A stretch of DNA of 64,000 nucleotides, from contig NZ_PHHA01000002.1 of the NCBI RefSeq assembly GCF_002795425.1, forward strand, positions 1 to 64,000, in the 5' to 3' direction. Position numbers and translations under genes: made by a program. Below the pieces are notes generated by a model. The model made no database searches and was not told where the DNA came from. It was given only the letters and a program-made list of their open reading frames with translations. Position 1 is the first letter of the stretch, and each line of letters opens with the position of its first letter. Source of the stretch: Conservatibacter flavescens (lineage in GTDB: Bacteria > Pseudomonadota > Gammaproteobacteria > Enterobacterales > Pasteurellaceae). Shown one piece after another: positions 47,226 to 56,814 of this stretch.

Positions 47226-47275
47226 AATTTTCTCCTCTAAGTTAGTTAAAAGTCGTAGGAGAATAATACATTAAA

Positions 47276-47290
47276 TGATAATGATTATCA
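47276..47290. promoter_or_regulatory. Fur box upstream of sitABCD
   Basis: TGATAATGATTATCA is a perfect 7-1-7 inverted repeat, the core Fur recognition unit, 51 bases before the sitA start. Iron-dependent repression of the operon is expected. Confidence 0.9.
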
Positions 47291-47328
47291 AATAAAAGCA
47301 TGAAAAAAGACACACTTTTTTTAAGACT

Positions 47329-47658
47329 TTACAAACATTTTGCAGGTTTAGGCAAACCCGCAAGCTTTGTCGCTTGTTTTGCAGGGCCATCAGGAAAAAG
47401 ACGTTGTAGATAGCGACTATTGCCTTTTTCTTCTCCCAGTTTTTGCTGCATAGCTTTCACTAGCATACGTATTGCAGGCGAAGTTTGGTATTCCTGATAG
47501 AATTCACGTACAAAATAAATGACTTCCCAATGAGCCTCTGTTAATGTGAGGTTTTCTTGTTGTGCGATGGCTTTAGCGACATCGGGAGACCATTGTGTAT
47601 GGTCGGTTAAGTAACCAAAAGGATCGGTGTCTAGATAAATATTATTGACTTTAAGCAT
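47329..47658 (-). CDS. tusE: Sulfur relay protein TusE
   Basis: A DsrC-family protein that accepts sulfur from TusBCD and hands it to MnmA for 2-thiouridine in tRNA. From the ATG at 47658 it has 109 residues, with the invariant penultimate Cys108 in PAKCL and the [11 protein letters not shown] and [16 protein letters not shown] blocks. An in-frame start upstream adds 16 unrelated residues. Confidence 0.94.
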   Translation of the reverse strand: MLKVNNIYLDTDPFGYLTDHTQWSPDVAKAIAQQENLTLTEAHWEVIYFVREFYQEYQTSPAIRMLVKAMQQKLGEEKGNSRYLQRLFPDGPAKQATKLAGLPKPAKCL

Positions 47659-47732
47659 AGTTAAATTATACAAAAAATGCCCCATATATGGGGCATATGA
47701 TATCACTTTATTGACTTAATCTATATACGTAA

Positions 47733-48395
47733 TTAGTCACGATTAAGAGAAAGAAGATTAAGCAAGCTGATAAATAAGTTATATAGTGAGACAAAGATAC
47801 TCACTGTTGCACGGATATAGTTAGTTTCCCCACCGTGAATAATATTACTGGTTTCATAAAGAATCGCACCAGCAGAAAAGACAACAAATAATGCGCTAAG
47901 TGCAACGTGTAATGCTGGATAATTAAAGAAGAAGCTTGCGATCATGCCGACAACAAGTACGATGAATAGTGCAAACATCATGCCTGATAGGAATGACATG
48001 TCTTTCTTTGTAGTTAATACATAAGCTGAACAAGCAAAAAATACAGCCGCTGTTCCACCAAAAGCGAGTACAACAATATCGCCTAATCCGTTGCCGATGT
48101 AAGCATTAAGAATCGGGCCTGTTGTATATCCAAGAAAACCTGTAAAAGCAAATGTAGATAAAATACCCCAAGCGCTATTAGCGAGAGAATAAGTTAAAAA
48201 AAGTAATCCATAAAAACCAGCTAACATGATAATTAATCCCGGACGCGGTAGATTAAAGCTCATGGAAGCAAAAGCGGTTAACGCGGAAAAAGCCAGTGTT
48301 AATGCTAATAAAAAATAAGTATTACGCAAAACTTTATGCGTGCTAAGTAATGATGTGGAATGCTCTCTACTATCAACGACAATACGAGGTTGCAT
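47733..48395 (-). CDS. yccA: BI-1/YccA family membrane protein
   Basis: A 220-residue protein with seven predicted membrane helices, ending with the conserved segment [32 protein letters not shown]. coli YccA modulates FtsH proteolysis of membrane proteins. Neighbour of tusE, as in E. coli. Confidence 0.93.
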   Translation of the reverse strand: MQPRIVVDSREHSTSLLSTHKVLRNTYFLLALTLAFSALTAFASMSFNLPRPGLIIMLAGFYGLLFLTYSLANSAWGILSTFAFTGFLGYTTGPILNAYIGNGLGDIVVLAFGGTAAVFFACSAYVLTTKKDMSFLSGMMFALFIVLVVGMIASFFFNYPALHVALSALFVVFSAGAILYETSNIIHGGETNYIRATVSIFVSLYNLFISLLNLLSLNRD

Positions 48396-48611
48396 AAGAT
48401 TCTCCTGTAAAATGTGAATAATATGTAACGAGAAAAATATAGATGATAAGTTAATGTGTCATTATAAAAAAGTCAAACATTAATTTTTAAATTATAGTAT
48501 ATCAATAGGGGATTATTTGACAGTATTGACATTATTTCGAGGATTCAATAAAAGTAGATAATTTGATGAAAATGAGTGTGTTTTAATAGCGTTTTAAGAA
48601 AATTATTGAAG

Positions 48612-48701
48612 TGGCGGAGGAAGTGAGATTCGAACTCACGGAGGGCGTAAACCCTCGCCGGTTTTCAAGACCGGTGCCTTCAACCACTCGACCATTCCTC
48701 C
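48612..48701 (-). tRNA. tRNA-Ser (TGA)
   Basis: A 90-base class II tRNA with encoded CCA. The acceptor stem GGAGGAA pairs with TTCCTCC, the discriminator is G, the anticodon TGA sits in the loop CTTGAAA flanked by CCGGT/ACCGG, and the long variable arm (CGAGGGTTTACGCCCTCCG) is typical of tRNA-Ser. Confidence 0.96.
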
Positions 48702-48722
48702 GCAGCAGTTTTGACAGAGCGA

Positions 48723-48751
48723 AATATAATATAGTTTATGTGTTGAGTAAA
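48723..48751 (-). promoter_or_regulatory. Promoter of tRNA-Ser
   Basis: On the minus strand TTTACT (48746-48751) and TATATT (48723-48728) are 17 bases apart, with the start site expected about 15 bases before the tRNA. Confidence 0.65.
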
Positions 48752-48950
48752 TTAAATTTTTTATTTTTTTTTATCGAAAGCTGATAATTTGTTCATTTTG
48801 TATTAGATTAATACAAATATTGTACTATATCTGCATTTCTGAGAAGAAAAGTGGCGACATATCTGTGGTTGATTTTATCTCGCTTTCGCTCAGTGTGAAT
48901 ATTCGGTACAATGTGTGTTTTTGATAAGACTTAATCTCTGAACTAAATTT

Positions 48951-50402
48951 ATGAAATTTATTATTAAACTTTTCCCTGAGATCATGATTAAAAGTGAATC
49001 AGTACGCAAGCGTTTTGTTAAAATTTTAACAGGCAATATTCGTAATGTGTTGAATAAATATGATGACAGTGTCGCGGTAGTAAAACATTGGGATTATATT
49101 GAAGTGCGGTCAAAAAATACTGAAAATCGACCGCACTTAATTGACTTGTTGAAGCGTATTCCGGGAATTCATCATTTTTTAGAAGTAGAAGAAAAGCCTT
49201 TTAGTGATTTACATGATATTTTTGAACAAACGCTTGCCAGTGTAAAAACACAGCTTGCCCATAAAACTTTTTGCGTGCGAGTGCGCCGTAAAGGGAAGCA
49301 TTCATTTAGTTCTTTAGATGTAGAACGTTATGTCGGAGGTGGGTTAAATCAACATATTGAGTCAGCAAAAGTGAAATTAACGCACCCTGATGTCACGGTA
49401 CGTATTGATATTGATAACGATCATATGATGTTAGTAAAAGGCCGTTATGAAGGCATTGGTGGTTATCCTATTGGTACGCAAGAAGATGTGTTATCTTTGA
49501 TCTCGGGAGGATTTGACTCCGGTGTCTCAAGTTTTATGCTCATTCGTCGTGGTTGTCGTGTGCATTATTGCTTTTTTAATTTAGGCGGTGCTGCGCATGA
49601 AATTGGGGTTAAACAAATGGCATACCATATTTGGCAGCGTTATAGTGGATCCCATAAAGTTCGTTTTGTGGCAATTAATTTTGAAAATGTGGTCGGTGAG
49701 ATTTTAGAAAAAGTAGATAATGGTCAAATGGGCGTAGTGTTAAAGCGTATGATGGTTCGAGCAGCAAGCAGAGTAGCAGAGCGTTTTGGTATTCAAGCCA
49801 TTGTGACTGGAGAGGCGCTAGGTCAGGTTTCGAGTCAGACTTTAACCAATCTTCGCTTAATTGATGAGGCCGCAGAGACACTCGTGTTACGCCCATTGAT
49901 TAGCCACGATAAGGAACAAATTATTTCATTGGCTAAAGAAATTGGAACAGATGACATTGCAAAATCTATGCCTGAATTTTGTGGGGTAATATCTAAAAAC
50001 CCAACAGTAAAAGCGGTGAAAGCCAAGATCGAACAGGAAGAAGGGCATTTTGATTTTTCTGTGTTGGATCATGCTGTCGACAATGCGCAATATTTAGATA
50101 TTCGTGACATTGCAAAACAAACGGAACAAGAGGTACAGGAAATTGAAGCTGTATCTGTGTTAGGTGAAAATGACGTTATTTTAGATATTCGTAGCCCTGA
50201 AGAAGCTGATGAAAATCCACTCTATATTGAAAATCAGGACGTTATTCATTTGCCATTTTACAAACTGTCTTCACAATTCAGCCAATTAGATCAAACTAAG
50301 GATTATTTGCTTTATTGCGAGCGTGGTGTAATGAGTAAATTACAAGCGTTATACTTAAAAGACAATGGATTTGTTAATGTGAAAGTATTTAAGAAATCAT
50401 AA
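48951..50402 (+). CDS. thiI: tRNA 4-thiouridine synthase / thiamine sulfur transferase ThiI
   Basis: ThiI installs 4-thiouridine at tRNA position 8 and, with ThiS, supplies sulfur for the thiazole of thiamine. The 483-residue protein has a THUMP domain (about 60-165), the PP-loop SGGFDSGVS at 185-193, the Cys344 partner (EFCGVIS), and a C-terminal rhodanese domain with persulfide Cys456 (CERGVMS). Residue numbers match E. coli ThiI. Confidence 0.97.
   Translation: MKFIIKLFPEIMIKSESVRKRFVKILTGNIRNVLNKYDDSVAVVKHWDYIEVRSKNTENRPHLIDLLKRIPGIHHFLEVEEKPFSDLHDIFEQTLASVKTQLAHKTFCVRVRRKGKHSFSSLDVERYVGGGLNQHIESAKVKLTHPDVTVRIDIDNDHMMLVKGRYEGIGGYPIGTQEDVLSLISGGFDSGVSSFMLIRRGCRVHYCFFNLGGAAHEIGVKQMAYHIWQRYSGSHKVRFVAINFENVVGEILEKVDNGQMGVVLKRMMVRAASRVAERFGIQAIVTGEALGQVSSQTLTNLRLIDEAAETLVLRPLISHDKEQIISLAKEIGTDDIAKSMPEFCGVISKNPTVKAVKAKIEQEEGHFDFSVLDHAVDNAQYLDIRDIAKQTEQEVQEIEAVSVLGENDVILDIRSPEEADENPLYIENQDVIHLPFYKLSSQFSQLDQTKDYLLYCERGVMSKLQALYLKDNGFVNVKVFKKS
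49102..49138. repeat. Inverted pair of uptake signals inside thiI
   Basis: AAGTGCGGT (49102-49110) and ACCGCACTT (49130-49138) face each other 19 bases apart inside the thiI reading frame. With one further C:G pair on the inner side they make a ten-base stem. Such facing pairs are common as terminators between genes in Pasteurellaceae but are unusual within a coding region. Confidence 0.9.
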
Positions 50403-50462
50403 GTTCAGGCCAAATTTCTAAACATGAAAACTTAGATTGAAGGCGGGTAACTTAGCATAATG

Positions 50463-50508
50463 AGGACTGTAACGGATTTTGAGTCATGGAAATGGTTACA
50501 GTCCTTTT
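50463..50508. terminator. Terminator between convergent thiI and roxA
   Basis: AGGACTGTAAC (50463-50473) pairs with GTTACAGTCCT (50495-50505), followed by TTT on the plus strand. The loop is 21 bases. Confidence 0.7.
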
Positions 50509-50513
50509 CATTT

Positions 50514-51713
50514 TTACATTTGATTTAATAAAATCCAGCCGTCATCAATCCAGTTACATAGGCTATCTAACAATAGTTGCCATGTGGTATCAGGATCTTC
50601 TGTATGCTGAACTAAGATGTCTAAATCTTTCAGGTTTAAGATTTTTCCATCAGCTAAATGTTTTAAAATTTCGGCTTCGAGCAGGGTTAGTTCGTCTAGC
50701 CACTCACCATTAGCATAAATTTGTAATGGATTTTCTGTGTAGAGCAATTTGCAATTATTATCTTGTTGTAATACAAAATTTTCTTCTAAAAGCGACCGCA
50801 CTTCATCAGGATCTGACATATCTTCGGGAACGAGCAACTCGTAACGCCGTGTGCTGACCGTTGTGGCTACGGCATGTTGAAAGAGGCGCTCAAACTCTGG
50901 ACTGTTAGCCAAGACATTTAGCAATTGCTCTTTCATGGTAGTCACCATTTGCTGATCCAATTTTCCGGTTTGTTGCGGTGTTGGAGATAAGCGTAGTGGC
51001 AAATTAAAAGGTGTGAGGTTTAAATCAAGATCTTGTCGGCAAAATATGTTGTTAATATTGTCCAATAAATCACTAATATTTGGATAACGTAAACCGAAAG
51101 AAAACGTGAGACAATCATCCTGTGCGACACCATAATGGGAAAGACGAGACGGAACATACAACACATCTCCAGGCGCCAGTACTTCATCAAAAATGAGTTC
51201 GCCCATGTCATCAAAAATGCGAATAGGTTGATCAGGTTTAAACTCAGTACTTGGATCGCACCATTTGCCTAATTGCCAACGACGATGGCCATAACCTTGA
51301 ACCAAAAATACATCATACTCATCATAATGTTTTCCCACTGATCCGCCTTTAGGTGCGTAAGATACCATAATGTCATCGCGCTGCCATTGAGGAATAAAGT
51401 TGAACTTTTGCCATAAATTGCCTAATTGTGTGGACCATTGTTCCATATTTTGCACGAGTACAGACCAATACGTAGGAAGATCGGAAAAATCTTGCATGCA
51501 TAAAGGACTGGTTTCCAATTGCCAGTTATCTTCTGAATATTGCTTGATCAAGCGCGCGGTAACACCTTCATTTTGAGCAAGCTCAATAATATCATCTGGC
51601 CTAAATTGTCCAATAATTTCAGGTAAGCCGTTACGGATAAGCAGCGGCTTTTTTTGCCAATAGTCACGCAGAAAAATTTCAGGAGTAATGTGATCAGGTA
51701 AACAAGGTGTCAT
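50514..51713 (-). CDS. roxA: Ribosomal protein arginine hydroxylase RoxA (YcfD)
   Basis: A JmjC/cupin 2-oxoglutarate Fe(II) oxygenase that hydroxylates an arginine of ribosomal protein uL16 (Arg81 in E. coli). The 399-residue protein has the iron triad His129-x-Asp131 (KHYDEYD) and His193 (SHYGVAQ) plus a C-terminal winged-helix-like region. It is somewhat longer than E. coli YcfD (373). Confidence 0.93.
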   Translation of the reverse strand: MTPCLPDHITPEIFLRDYWQKKPLLIRNGLPEIIGQFRPDDIIELAQNEGVTARLIKQYSEDNWQLETSPLCMQDFSDLPTYWSVLVQNMEQWSTQLGNLWQKFNFIPQWQRDDIMVSYAPKGGSVGKHYDEYDVFLVQGYGHRRWQLGKWCDPSTEFKPDQPIRIFDDMGELIFDEVLAPGDVLYVPSRLSHYGVAQDDCLTFSFGLRYPNISDLLDNINNIFCRQDLDLNLTPFNLPLRLSPTPQQTGKLDQQMVTTMKEQLLNVLANSPEFERLFQHAVATTVSTRRYELLVPEDMSDPDEVRSLLEENFVLQQDNNCKLLYTENPLQIYANGEWLDELTLLEAEILKHLADGKILNLKDLDILVQHTEDPDTTWQLLLDSLCNWIDDGWILLNQM

Positions 51714-51733
51714 ATAGGATCCTAATGTGGTAG

Positions 51734-52054
51734 TTAGTTTTGTTTTTGCTGCTGTTTTTTCGCTTCTGCTTCTCGCGCTTGTTCTTCTGCACGTTTGCGA
51801 CGAATCTCTTTGGGATCTGCCAGTAACGGTCGATAAATCTCAATTCGGTCTCCATCGGAAAGCACATCTGTTAATTTTGCAGGGCGACTAAAAATACCGA
51901 CTTTATTTTCACGTAAATCAATCTCTGTATATTGTTGTAATATATTAGACTGTAAAATAGCGCTCTGAATAGTCGTTCCTTCCTCTACTTTAAAGGCTTT
52001 TAAATAATATTTATGGGGAAAAGCATAGGCAATTTCAATATTAATTTGCGCCAT
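51734..52054 (-). CDS. ratB: RatB/RnfH-family protein (UPF0125)
   Basis: From the ATG at 52054 the protein has 106 residues, with a ubiquitin-like fold (MAQINIEIAYAFP, VGIFSRPAKLTDVLSDGDRIEIYRPLLADPKEIRRKRA) and a Lys/Gln/Glu-rich tail. It overlaps ratA by 14 bases, as in E. coli ratAB. The function is not established. Confidence 0.9.
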   Translation of the reverse strand: MAQINIEIAYAFPHKYYLKAFKVEEGTTIQSAILQSNILQQYTEIDLRENKVGIFSRPAKLTDVLSDGDRIEIYRPLLADPKEIRRKRAEEQAREAEAKKQQQKQN

Positions 52055-52481
52055 GATATACCTCTTTTGCACGCTTTTTAAATGCTTCAATCATCTTGGC
52101 GGTTAACTCTGTGAAAATTTTACCAAAAGCAAATTGAATGATTGGGTTGGTAAATTCAAATTCCAATTGCAAGCTAATTTTGCAACTCTTTTCATCAAGT
52201 TCTTCAAAATCCCATCGACCTTGTAAAAAACGAAAAGGCCCTTTGACTAATTTCATCTCGATAGATTGAGCGGGCGATAGGGTATTTTGCGTGGCAAAGG
52301 TCTGACGAATGCCGGCTTTTCTGATAGTAAGTTCGCCAACCATTTCATATTCATTTTGTTGTAGCGTTCGGCTCGCGATGCAACCGGGTAAAAACTCAGG
52401 ATAACGTTCATAATCGTTTACGAGTTGATACATTTGTTTTGCACTATAGGGTACTAAAGCGGATTGGTTAATTTGTGGCAT
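52041..52481 (-). CDS. ratA: RatA-family START-domain protein
   Basis: A 146-residue START/polyketide-cyclase-like protein: YSAKQMYQLVNDYERYPEFLPGC near 13-35 and LQLEFEFTNPIIQFAFGKIF near 103-122. E. coli RatA/PasT was reported to block ribosome subunit association; homologues are related to COQ10, which binds quinone. Both roles are possible here. Confidence 0.9.
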   Translation of the reverse strand: MPQINQSALVPYSAKQMYQLVNDYERYPEFLPGCIASRTLQQNEYEMVGELTIRKAGIRQTFATQNTLSPAQSIEMKLVKGPFRFLQGRWDFEELDEKSCKISLQLEFEFTNPIIQFAFGKIFTELTAKMIEAFKKRAKEVYHGAN

Positions 52482-52550
52482 TTTTGTTTATCTTTCAAGA
52501 TCAATTTCGGCTATTATATGCAAAAGTGCGGTTAAAATTAAGGGAAAAAA

Positions 52551-52979
52551 ATGTTTCAATCAATAAACTGGCTTTGGTTTGCCTTAGGTTCGGCATTTTT
52601 TGCCGGATTAACGGCAATTTTCGGTAAATTGGGTGTGGAGGGCATGAATAGCAATGTAGCGACCTTTATTCGCACGATTATTGTCCTATTGGTTGCCGGT
52701 GGCATTATTACCGCACGCAATGAATGGCAATTACCACAGCATATCGCCGCCAAACCGCTGACTTTTTTGATTTTATCCGGCGTGGCGACCGGATTATCCT
52801 GGTTATTATATTATCGTGCCTTACAACTTGCACCAGCTTCATGGGTTGCCCCCATTGATAAACTGAGTGTGGTGATCGCTATTATATTGGGGATAGTGAT
52901 TCTTGGGGAGCCAATCAGTTGGAAGCTGATAATTGGTGCAAGTCTCATTGTAGCAGGCGTGTTAGTATTAGCATTATAA
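52551..52979 (+). CDS. Half-size EamA-family membrane transporter
   Basis: A 142-residue protein made of a single EamA (DMT) domain with five hydrophobic segments: WLWFALGSAFFAGLTAIFGKLGVEG at the start, ATGLSWLLYYRALQLAPASWVAPIDKLSVVIAIILGIVILGEPIS in the middle. Such half-size proteins work as dimers; the substrate is unknown. Codon use (GCC, GGC, CGC) looks richer in G+C than in the neighbours upstream. Divergent from ratA. Confidence 0.82.
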   Translation: MFQSINWLWFALGSAFFAGLTAIFGKLGVEGMNSNVATFIRTIIVLLVAGGIITARNEWQLPQHIAAKPLTFLILSGVATGLSWLLYYRALQLAPASWVAPIDKLSVVIAIILGIVILGEPISWKLIIGASLIVAGVLVLAL

Positions 52980-53051
52980 GCGAAAAAATTACTAAAAATC
53001 CCCCGCACTTTTGCTATAATGGCCGACCATTTTAAGATAAATGAGTAAATT

Positions 53052-53642
53052 ATGGCTGAAATTAAATTAATCGTCGGGCTTGGGAATCCCGGTGAAAAAT
53101 ATACCGACACGCGCCACAATGCCGGAGAATGGCTGATTGAGCGCTTGGCTCGCCGATTGAATTTTAGTTTAAAAGACGAAGCAAAATTCTTTGGAAAAAC
53201 CGCCCGCACTTTGATTAACGGACAGGAAGTGCGTTTTTTGATCCCAACTACTTTTATGAATTTAAGCGGCAAAGCGGTGGGGGCGTTAGCGACTTTTTAT
53301 CGCATTAAGCCGGAAGAAATCTTGATTATTCACGATGAGTTGGATTTACCACCCGGTGTGGCTAAATTGAAACAGGGTGGCGGACACGGCGGACATAACG
53401 GTTTGAAAGATAGCATTGCGCAATTGGGCAACAATAAAAATTTTTACCGTTTGCGTATCGGTATCGGACATCCCGGTGATAAAAATTTAGTGTCGGCTTA
53501 TGTATTAGGCAAACCCTCGCCGACAGATTGGACTTTGATTGATAAAGCCTTAGATGAAGCAGTGGATTGTGTGGAGCTGTTGTTTAAAGACGGGATCACC
53601 AAAGCAACCAATCGGTTGAATGGATTTAAGGCGCAGAATTAA
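53052..53642 (+). CDS. pth: Peptidyl-tRNA hydrolase
   Basis: Releases tRNA from prematurely dropped peptidyl-tRNA. The 196-residue enzyme opens [24 protein letters not shown] with Asn12 and catalytic His22, and has [11 protein letters not shown] near 93-103 and [11 protein letters not shown] near 112-122. Same order pth-ychF as in E. coli. Confidence 0.96.
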   Translation: MAEIKLIVGLGNPGEKYTDTRHNAGEWLIERLARRLNFSLKDEAKFFGKTARTLINGQEVRFLIPTTFMNLSGKAVGALATFYRIKPEEILIIHDELDLPPGVAKLKQGGGHGGHNGLKDSIAQLGNNKNFYRLRIGIGHPGDKNLVSAYVLGKPSPTDWTLIDKALDEAVDCVELLFKDGITKATNRLNGFKAQN

Positions 53643-53649
53643 TGAATCG

Positions 53650-53672
53650 TAGGGACGGAATGCCCTGTCCAT
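53650..53672 (+). repeat. Possible dispersed intergenic element between pth and ychF
   Basis: The stretch around TAGGGACGGAATGCCCTGTC contains an imperfect inverted repeat (GGAC...GTCC). From memory, similar 'TAGGGACG...CGTCC' strings recur between genes in some Pasteurellaceae genomes. Only one copy is seen in this window. Confidence 0.35.
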
Positions 53673-53701
53673 ATATATAAATATTAAAGAAGGAATAAAA
53701 A

Positions 53702-54793
53702 ATGGGATTTAAATGTGGCATTGTGGGGCTACCCAATGTAGGAAAATCAACCCTTTTTAATGCATTAACCAAAGCAGGAATTGAAGCGGCTAACTATCCG
53801 TTTTGTACTATCGAACCGAATACCGGCGTGGTGCCCATGCCGGATCCGCGCTTAGACGCGTTGGCGGAGATTGTCAAACCTGAGCGTGTATTACCGACCA
53901 CAATGGAATTTGTGGATATTGCTGGTTTGGTGGCTGGCGCGAGCAAAGGGGAAGGTTTAGGTAATAAATTTTTAGCCAATATCCGTGAAACCGATGCTAT
54001 CGGGCATGTGGTGCGTTGTTTTGAAAATGACGATATTGTTCACGTAGCAGGTAAAATTGATCCAGCAGAAGATATTGATACGATTAATACAGAATTGGCA
54101 CTGGCGGATTTGGACAGCTGTGAAAAAGCGATCCAGCGTTTAACTAAACGGGCAAAAGGTGGCGATAAAGAGGCAAAATTTGAATTATCTATTATGGAGA
54201 AAATCCTGCCAGTATTGGAAAATGCGGGTATGATTCGCTCAATCGGTTTGGATAAAGAAGAATTACATGCCATCAAAGGTTATAACTTTTTAACCTTAAA
54301 GCCGACTATGTATATTGCAAACGTGAATGAAGATGGCTTTGAAAACAACCCGTATCTTGACAGAGTACGTGAAATTGCGGAAAAAGAAGGGGCGGTGGTT
54401 GTGCCGGTTTGCGCGGCGATTGAATCGGAAATTGCTGAATTAGACGATGATGAAAAAGTAGAATTTTTACAAGATTTAGGGATTGAAGAACCGGGCTTAA
54501 ACCGTGTTATCCGTGCGGGCTATGCCTTATTAAATCTGCAAACCTATTTCACTGCGGGTGTTAAAGAAGTGCGTGCGTGGACCGTTTCTGTTGGCGCTAC
54601 GGCCCCGAAAGCTGCAGCTGTTATTCACACCGATTTTGAAAAAGGTTTTATCCGAGCGGAAGTGATTGCCTATGATGATTTTATTCAATACAAAGGTGAA
54701 AACGGGGCAAAAGAAGCAGGAAAATGGCGTTTAGAAGGAAAAGATTACGTGGTGCAAGATGGCGATGTAATGCATTTCCGCTTTAATGTTTAA
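53702..54793 (+). CDS. ychF: Redox-regulated ATPase YchF
   Basis: An Obg-family NTPase that prefers ATP and binds ribosomes. The 363-residue protein has G1 GLPNVGKST at 9-17, the NVNE specificity motif in place of NKxD, and a C-terminal TGS domain ending MHFRFNV. Same length as the E. coli protein. Confidence 0.96.
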   Translation: MGFKCGIVGLPNVGKSTLFNALTKAGIEAANYPFCTIEPNTGVVPMPDPRLDALAEIVKPERVLPTTMEFVDIAGLVAGASKGEGLGNKFLANIRETDAIGHVVRCFENDDIVHVAGKIDPAEDIDTINTELALADLDSCEKAIQRLTKRAKGGDKEAKFELSIMEKILPVLENAGMIRSIGLDKEELHAIKGYNFLTLKPTMYIANVNEDGFENNPYLDRVREIAEKEGAVVVPVCAAIESEIAELDDDEKVEFLQDLGIEEPGLNRVIRAGYALLNLQTYFTAGVKEVRAWTVSVGATAPKAAAVIHTDFEKGFIRAEVIAYDDFIQYKGENGAKEAGKWRLEGKDYVVQDGDVMHFRFNV

Positions 54794-54883
54794 AAATTTT
54801 CTGTAAAAGAACCGCACTTTTGAGCAACACGCCGAATTGAGCGCCGATCTCGGTCTGTTGCGTATAGCTAAGCGTTTTTTTTA

Positions 54884-54914
54884 AACCTGTGATGATTGTC
54901 ACAGGTTTTTTTTA
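54884..54914 (+). terminator. Terminator of ychF
   Basis: AACCTGTGA (54884-54892) and TCACAGGTT (54899-54907) form a nine-base stem followed by seven or more T residues. The stem arms contain TGTGA/TCACA by chance. Confidence 0.85.
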
Positions 54915-54939
54915 TAAGTGATGAAATTTCCATTAAACT

Positions 54940-54955
54940 TGTGATCAACTTCACA
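54940..54955 (+). promoter_or_regulatory. CRP binding site upstream of the sulfatase-locus symporter
   Basis: TGTGATCAACTTCACA is a perfect TGTGA-N6-TCACA palindrome, centred about 65 bases before the predicted start site. Confidence 0.85.
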
Positions 54956-54961
54956 GTCTAA

Positions 54962-54979
54962 TTATGACAAAGGTCATAA
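54962..54979 (+). promoter_or_regulatory. Putative Crp/Fnr-like operator, symporter promoter
   Basis: TTATGACAAAGGTCATAA has perfect seven-base arms and a four-base centre, with TGA and TCA six bases apart as in Crp/Fnr sites. The centre (54970.5) is about 42 bases before the start site inferred from the -10 at 55001, the class II activator position. A matching site lies at 61223-61240. Confidence 0.7.
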
Positions 54980-55000
54980 AGTTTCTTATACCGCCTGTAC

Positions 55001-55006
55001 TATGCT
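55001..55006 (+). promoter_or_regulatory. -10 box of the symporter promoter
   Basis: TATGCT lies 46 bases before the start codon. No good -35 is present; the Crp/Fnr-like operator covers that position, which fits an activator-dependent promoter. Confidence 0.55.
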
Positions 55007-55051
55007 TATAGTGAAAAGTTTATCTTGCATATTTAATATTTTGGAGGATAT

Positions 55052-56737
55052 ATGTTTCTTACTATCATAAGTTTCCTGGTGGTGACTGGGATCGTAGCAT
55101 ACATCTCATACCTCAAAACTAAAAATGATGACCTTTCAACATCAAAAGGCTACTTCTTAGCTGGTCGTGGCTTAGGCGGATTGGTAATCGGTTGTTCAAT
55201 GGTGCTAACATCACTTTCCACTGAACAGTTAATTGGGGTAAATGCAGTGTCCTACACTGGTAATTTCTCGATTATTGCTTGGACAGTACAATCGGTCATT
55301 CCACTCTGTTTCCTGGCATTATACTTGTTACCTAAATATATTCGTAACGGTTACACCACGATCCCAGAATTTTTTGAAGCACGTTTCGACCGTCAAACAC
55401 GTTTGATTATGTCGGTATTTTTCTTAGTGTTTTATCTCTTTATCGTTATCCCTACCGCACTTTACACTGGGGCGATTGCCTTTAATAAGATTTTCAACCT
55501 TGAAGTGATTTTTGGGCTAAGCTATGGCGAGGCGATTGTTTATACCGTTATCGCAATTGGCGTAGTTGGGGCGATTTATGCGATCTTCGGTGGTTTAAAA
55601 GCCGTAGCAGTGTCTGATACCCTCAATGCGGTATTACTAGTGATTGGTGCTTTATTAGTCCCGATTTTTGCGTTAGCCCATTTGGGTGATGGTAGTTTTT
55701 CAGCAGGCTTGAAAACGATTACCACCACGCATATAGAGAAATTCAATGCAATTGGCTCTGCCACAGATGCGGTGCCTTGGCCTGCGATGTTTACAGGGAT
55801 CTTAATTGTGAACTTCTTTTATTGGACAACTAACCAAGCCATTGTACAACGTGCATTAGGTGCGAGAGATCTGAAAGCGGGTCAAAAAGGAATTTTAATT
55901 GCAGCGTTATTCTTACTTACTCTGCCGATTATTCTTAATCTACCGGGTTTATTGAGTTTCCATATTTTAGGTGATGGCATTAAACCTACGGATGCATCTT
56001 ATCCTATGTTAGTTAATACGGTGCTGCCAAGTTGGTTACAAGGTTTCTTTATTGCCGCATTGTTTGGTGCGATTTTAAGTACCTTTAACTCATTTTTAAA
56101 TTCTGCAGCCACTATTTTCTGTAAAGACTTATTGCCAGCATTCAGCAAGAAACAGCGTACCGATCAAGAGTTGATTATTTATGCGAAAAAAGTATCTACT
56201 TGGTTTGCGATTATCACGATGATTATGGGACCAATGCTAATGTTCGGTTCAGATGGTATCTTCCTATTAACCAAACGTTTTGCTGGTTTTATGAATATCC
56301 CAATCGTTGCTTTATTTGCTGTCGGATTATTTAACCGCACGGTATCAGGTTTGGCAGCTCGTATTGCGTTATTCGCTCATGTGGTACTTTATTTCTGTAT
56401 TGTATGGGTATTCCAAGTTAAAATTAACTTTGTTTATGTGATGGGTGCGTTGTTTGTATTTGATGTCTTGTTGATGTTACTGCTTGGCCAATTTCTTAAA
56501 CGTGAACCTTATGTGGAGAACAAAGAGAATAAATCAAATGTCGATTTAACTTATTGGGAACACGCAAAAGTAACCGTTGCTTCTCTGGTACTTGGTTTAA
56601 TCACGGTACATGCGTTCCTCTCTCCACTCGGCATTGCATCTGCTGATGGTAATCCTAGTATTGTGCTAGGTATCTGGGCGGTATTACAAGTGATTGTACT
56701 GATTGTGTTTCGCCATAAAGCCACGATTGCAAAATAA
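55052..56737 (+). CDS. yidK: Sodium:solute symporter (SSS family, YidK type)
   Basis: A 561-residue membrane protein with about 14 helices. Hallmarks are [30 protein letters not shown] near 34-63, [23 protein letters not shown] near 172-194, and [21 protein letters not shown]-like residues near 335-355. A strong ribosome binding site (GGAGGA) precedes the ATG. In E. coli yidK also lies next to the sulfatase gene yidJ. The substrate is unknown; a small sulfated sugar or sulfate ester is suggested by context. An uptake signal lies at 55454-55462. Confidence 0.88.
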   Translation: MFLTIISFLVVTGIVAYISYLKTKNDDLSTSKGYFLAGRGLGGLVIGCSMVLTSLSTEQLIGVNAVSYTGNFSIIAWTVQSVIPLCFLALYLLPKYIRNGYTTIPEFFEARFDRQTRLIMSVFFLVFYLFIVIPTALYTGAIAFNKIFNLEVIFGLSYGEAIVYTVIAIGVVGAIYAIFGGLKAVAVSDTLNAVLLVIGALLVPIFALAHLGDGSFSAGLKTITTTHIEKFNAIGSATDAVPWPAMFTGILIVNFFYWTTNQAIVQRALGARDLKAGQKGILIAALFLLTLPIILNLPGLLSFHILGDGIKPTDASYPMLVNTVLPSWLQGFFIAALFGAILSTFNSFLNSAATIFCKDLLPAFSKKQRTDQELIIYAKKVSTWFAIITMIMGPMLMFGSDGIFLLTKRFAGFMNIPIVALFAVGLFNRTVSGLAARIALFAHVVLYFCIVWVFQVKINFVYVMGALFVFDVLLMLLLGQFLKREPYVENKENKSNVDLTYWEHAKVTVASLVLGLITVHAFLSPLGIASADGNPSIVLGIWAVLQVIVLIVFRHKATIAK

Positions 56738-56745
56738 GCGTAATT

Positions 56746-56777
56746 TCTCACCGCTTACCTAAGAGCGGTGAGATTTT
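56746..56777 (+). terminator. Hairpin between yidK and yidJ
   Basis: TCTCACCGCT and AGCGGTGAGA form a perfect ten-base stem with an eight-base loop, followed by four T. Partial termination would raise symporter over sulfatase levels. Confidence 0.7.
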
Positions 56778-56814
56778 GCAAAAAATTTGCATAGGTTGTA
56801 ATAAGGATAGAATA

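Larger units (their letters stand above)
48396..48950. other. Intergenic region holding tRNA-Ser
   Basis: 555 bases between yccA and thiI. Apart from the tRNA-Ser gene (48612-48701) and its promoter, I see only AT-rich leader sequence, including a long T-run near 48758-48773. No further gene or riboswitch is recognisable. Confidence 0.6.

Noticed and set aside
48702-48950. TPP riboswitch before thiI
   Set aside because: No conserved CUGAGA or ACCUGAUCUGG-like elements are present in the leader.
54884-54907. TGTGA/TCACA within the ychF terminator as a CRP site
   Set aside because: The spacing between half-sites is shorter than six bases and the element is a clear hairpin with a T-tract; the real CRP site is at 54940.
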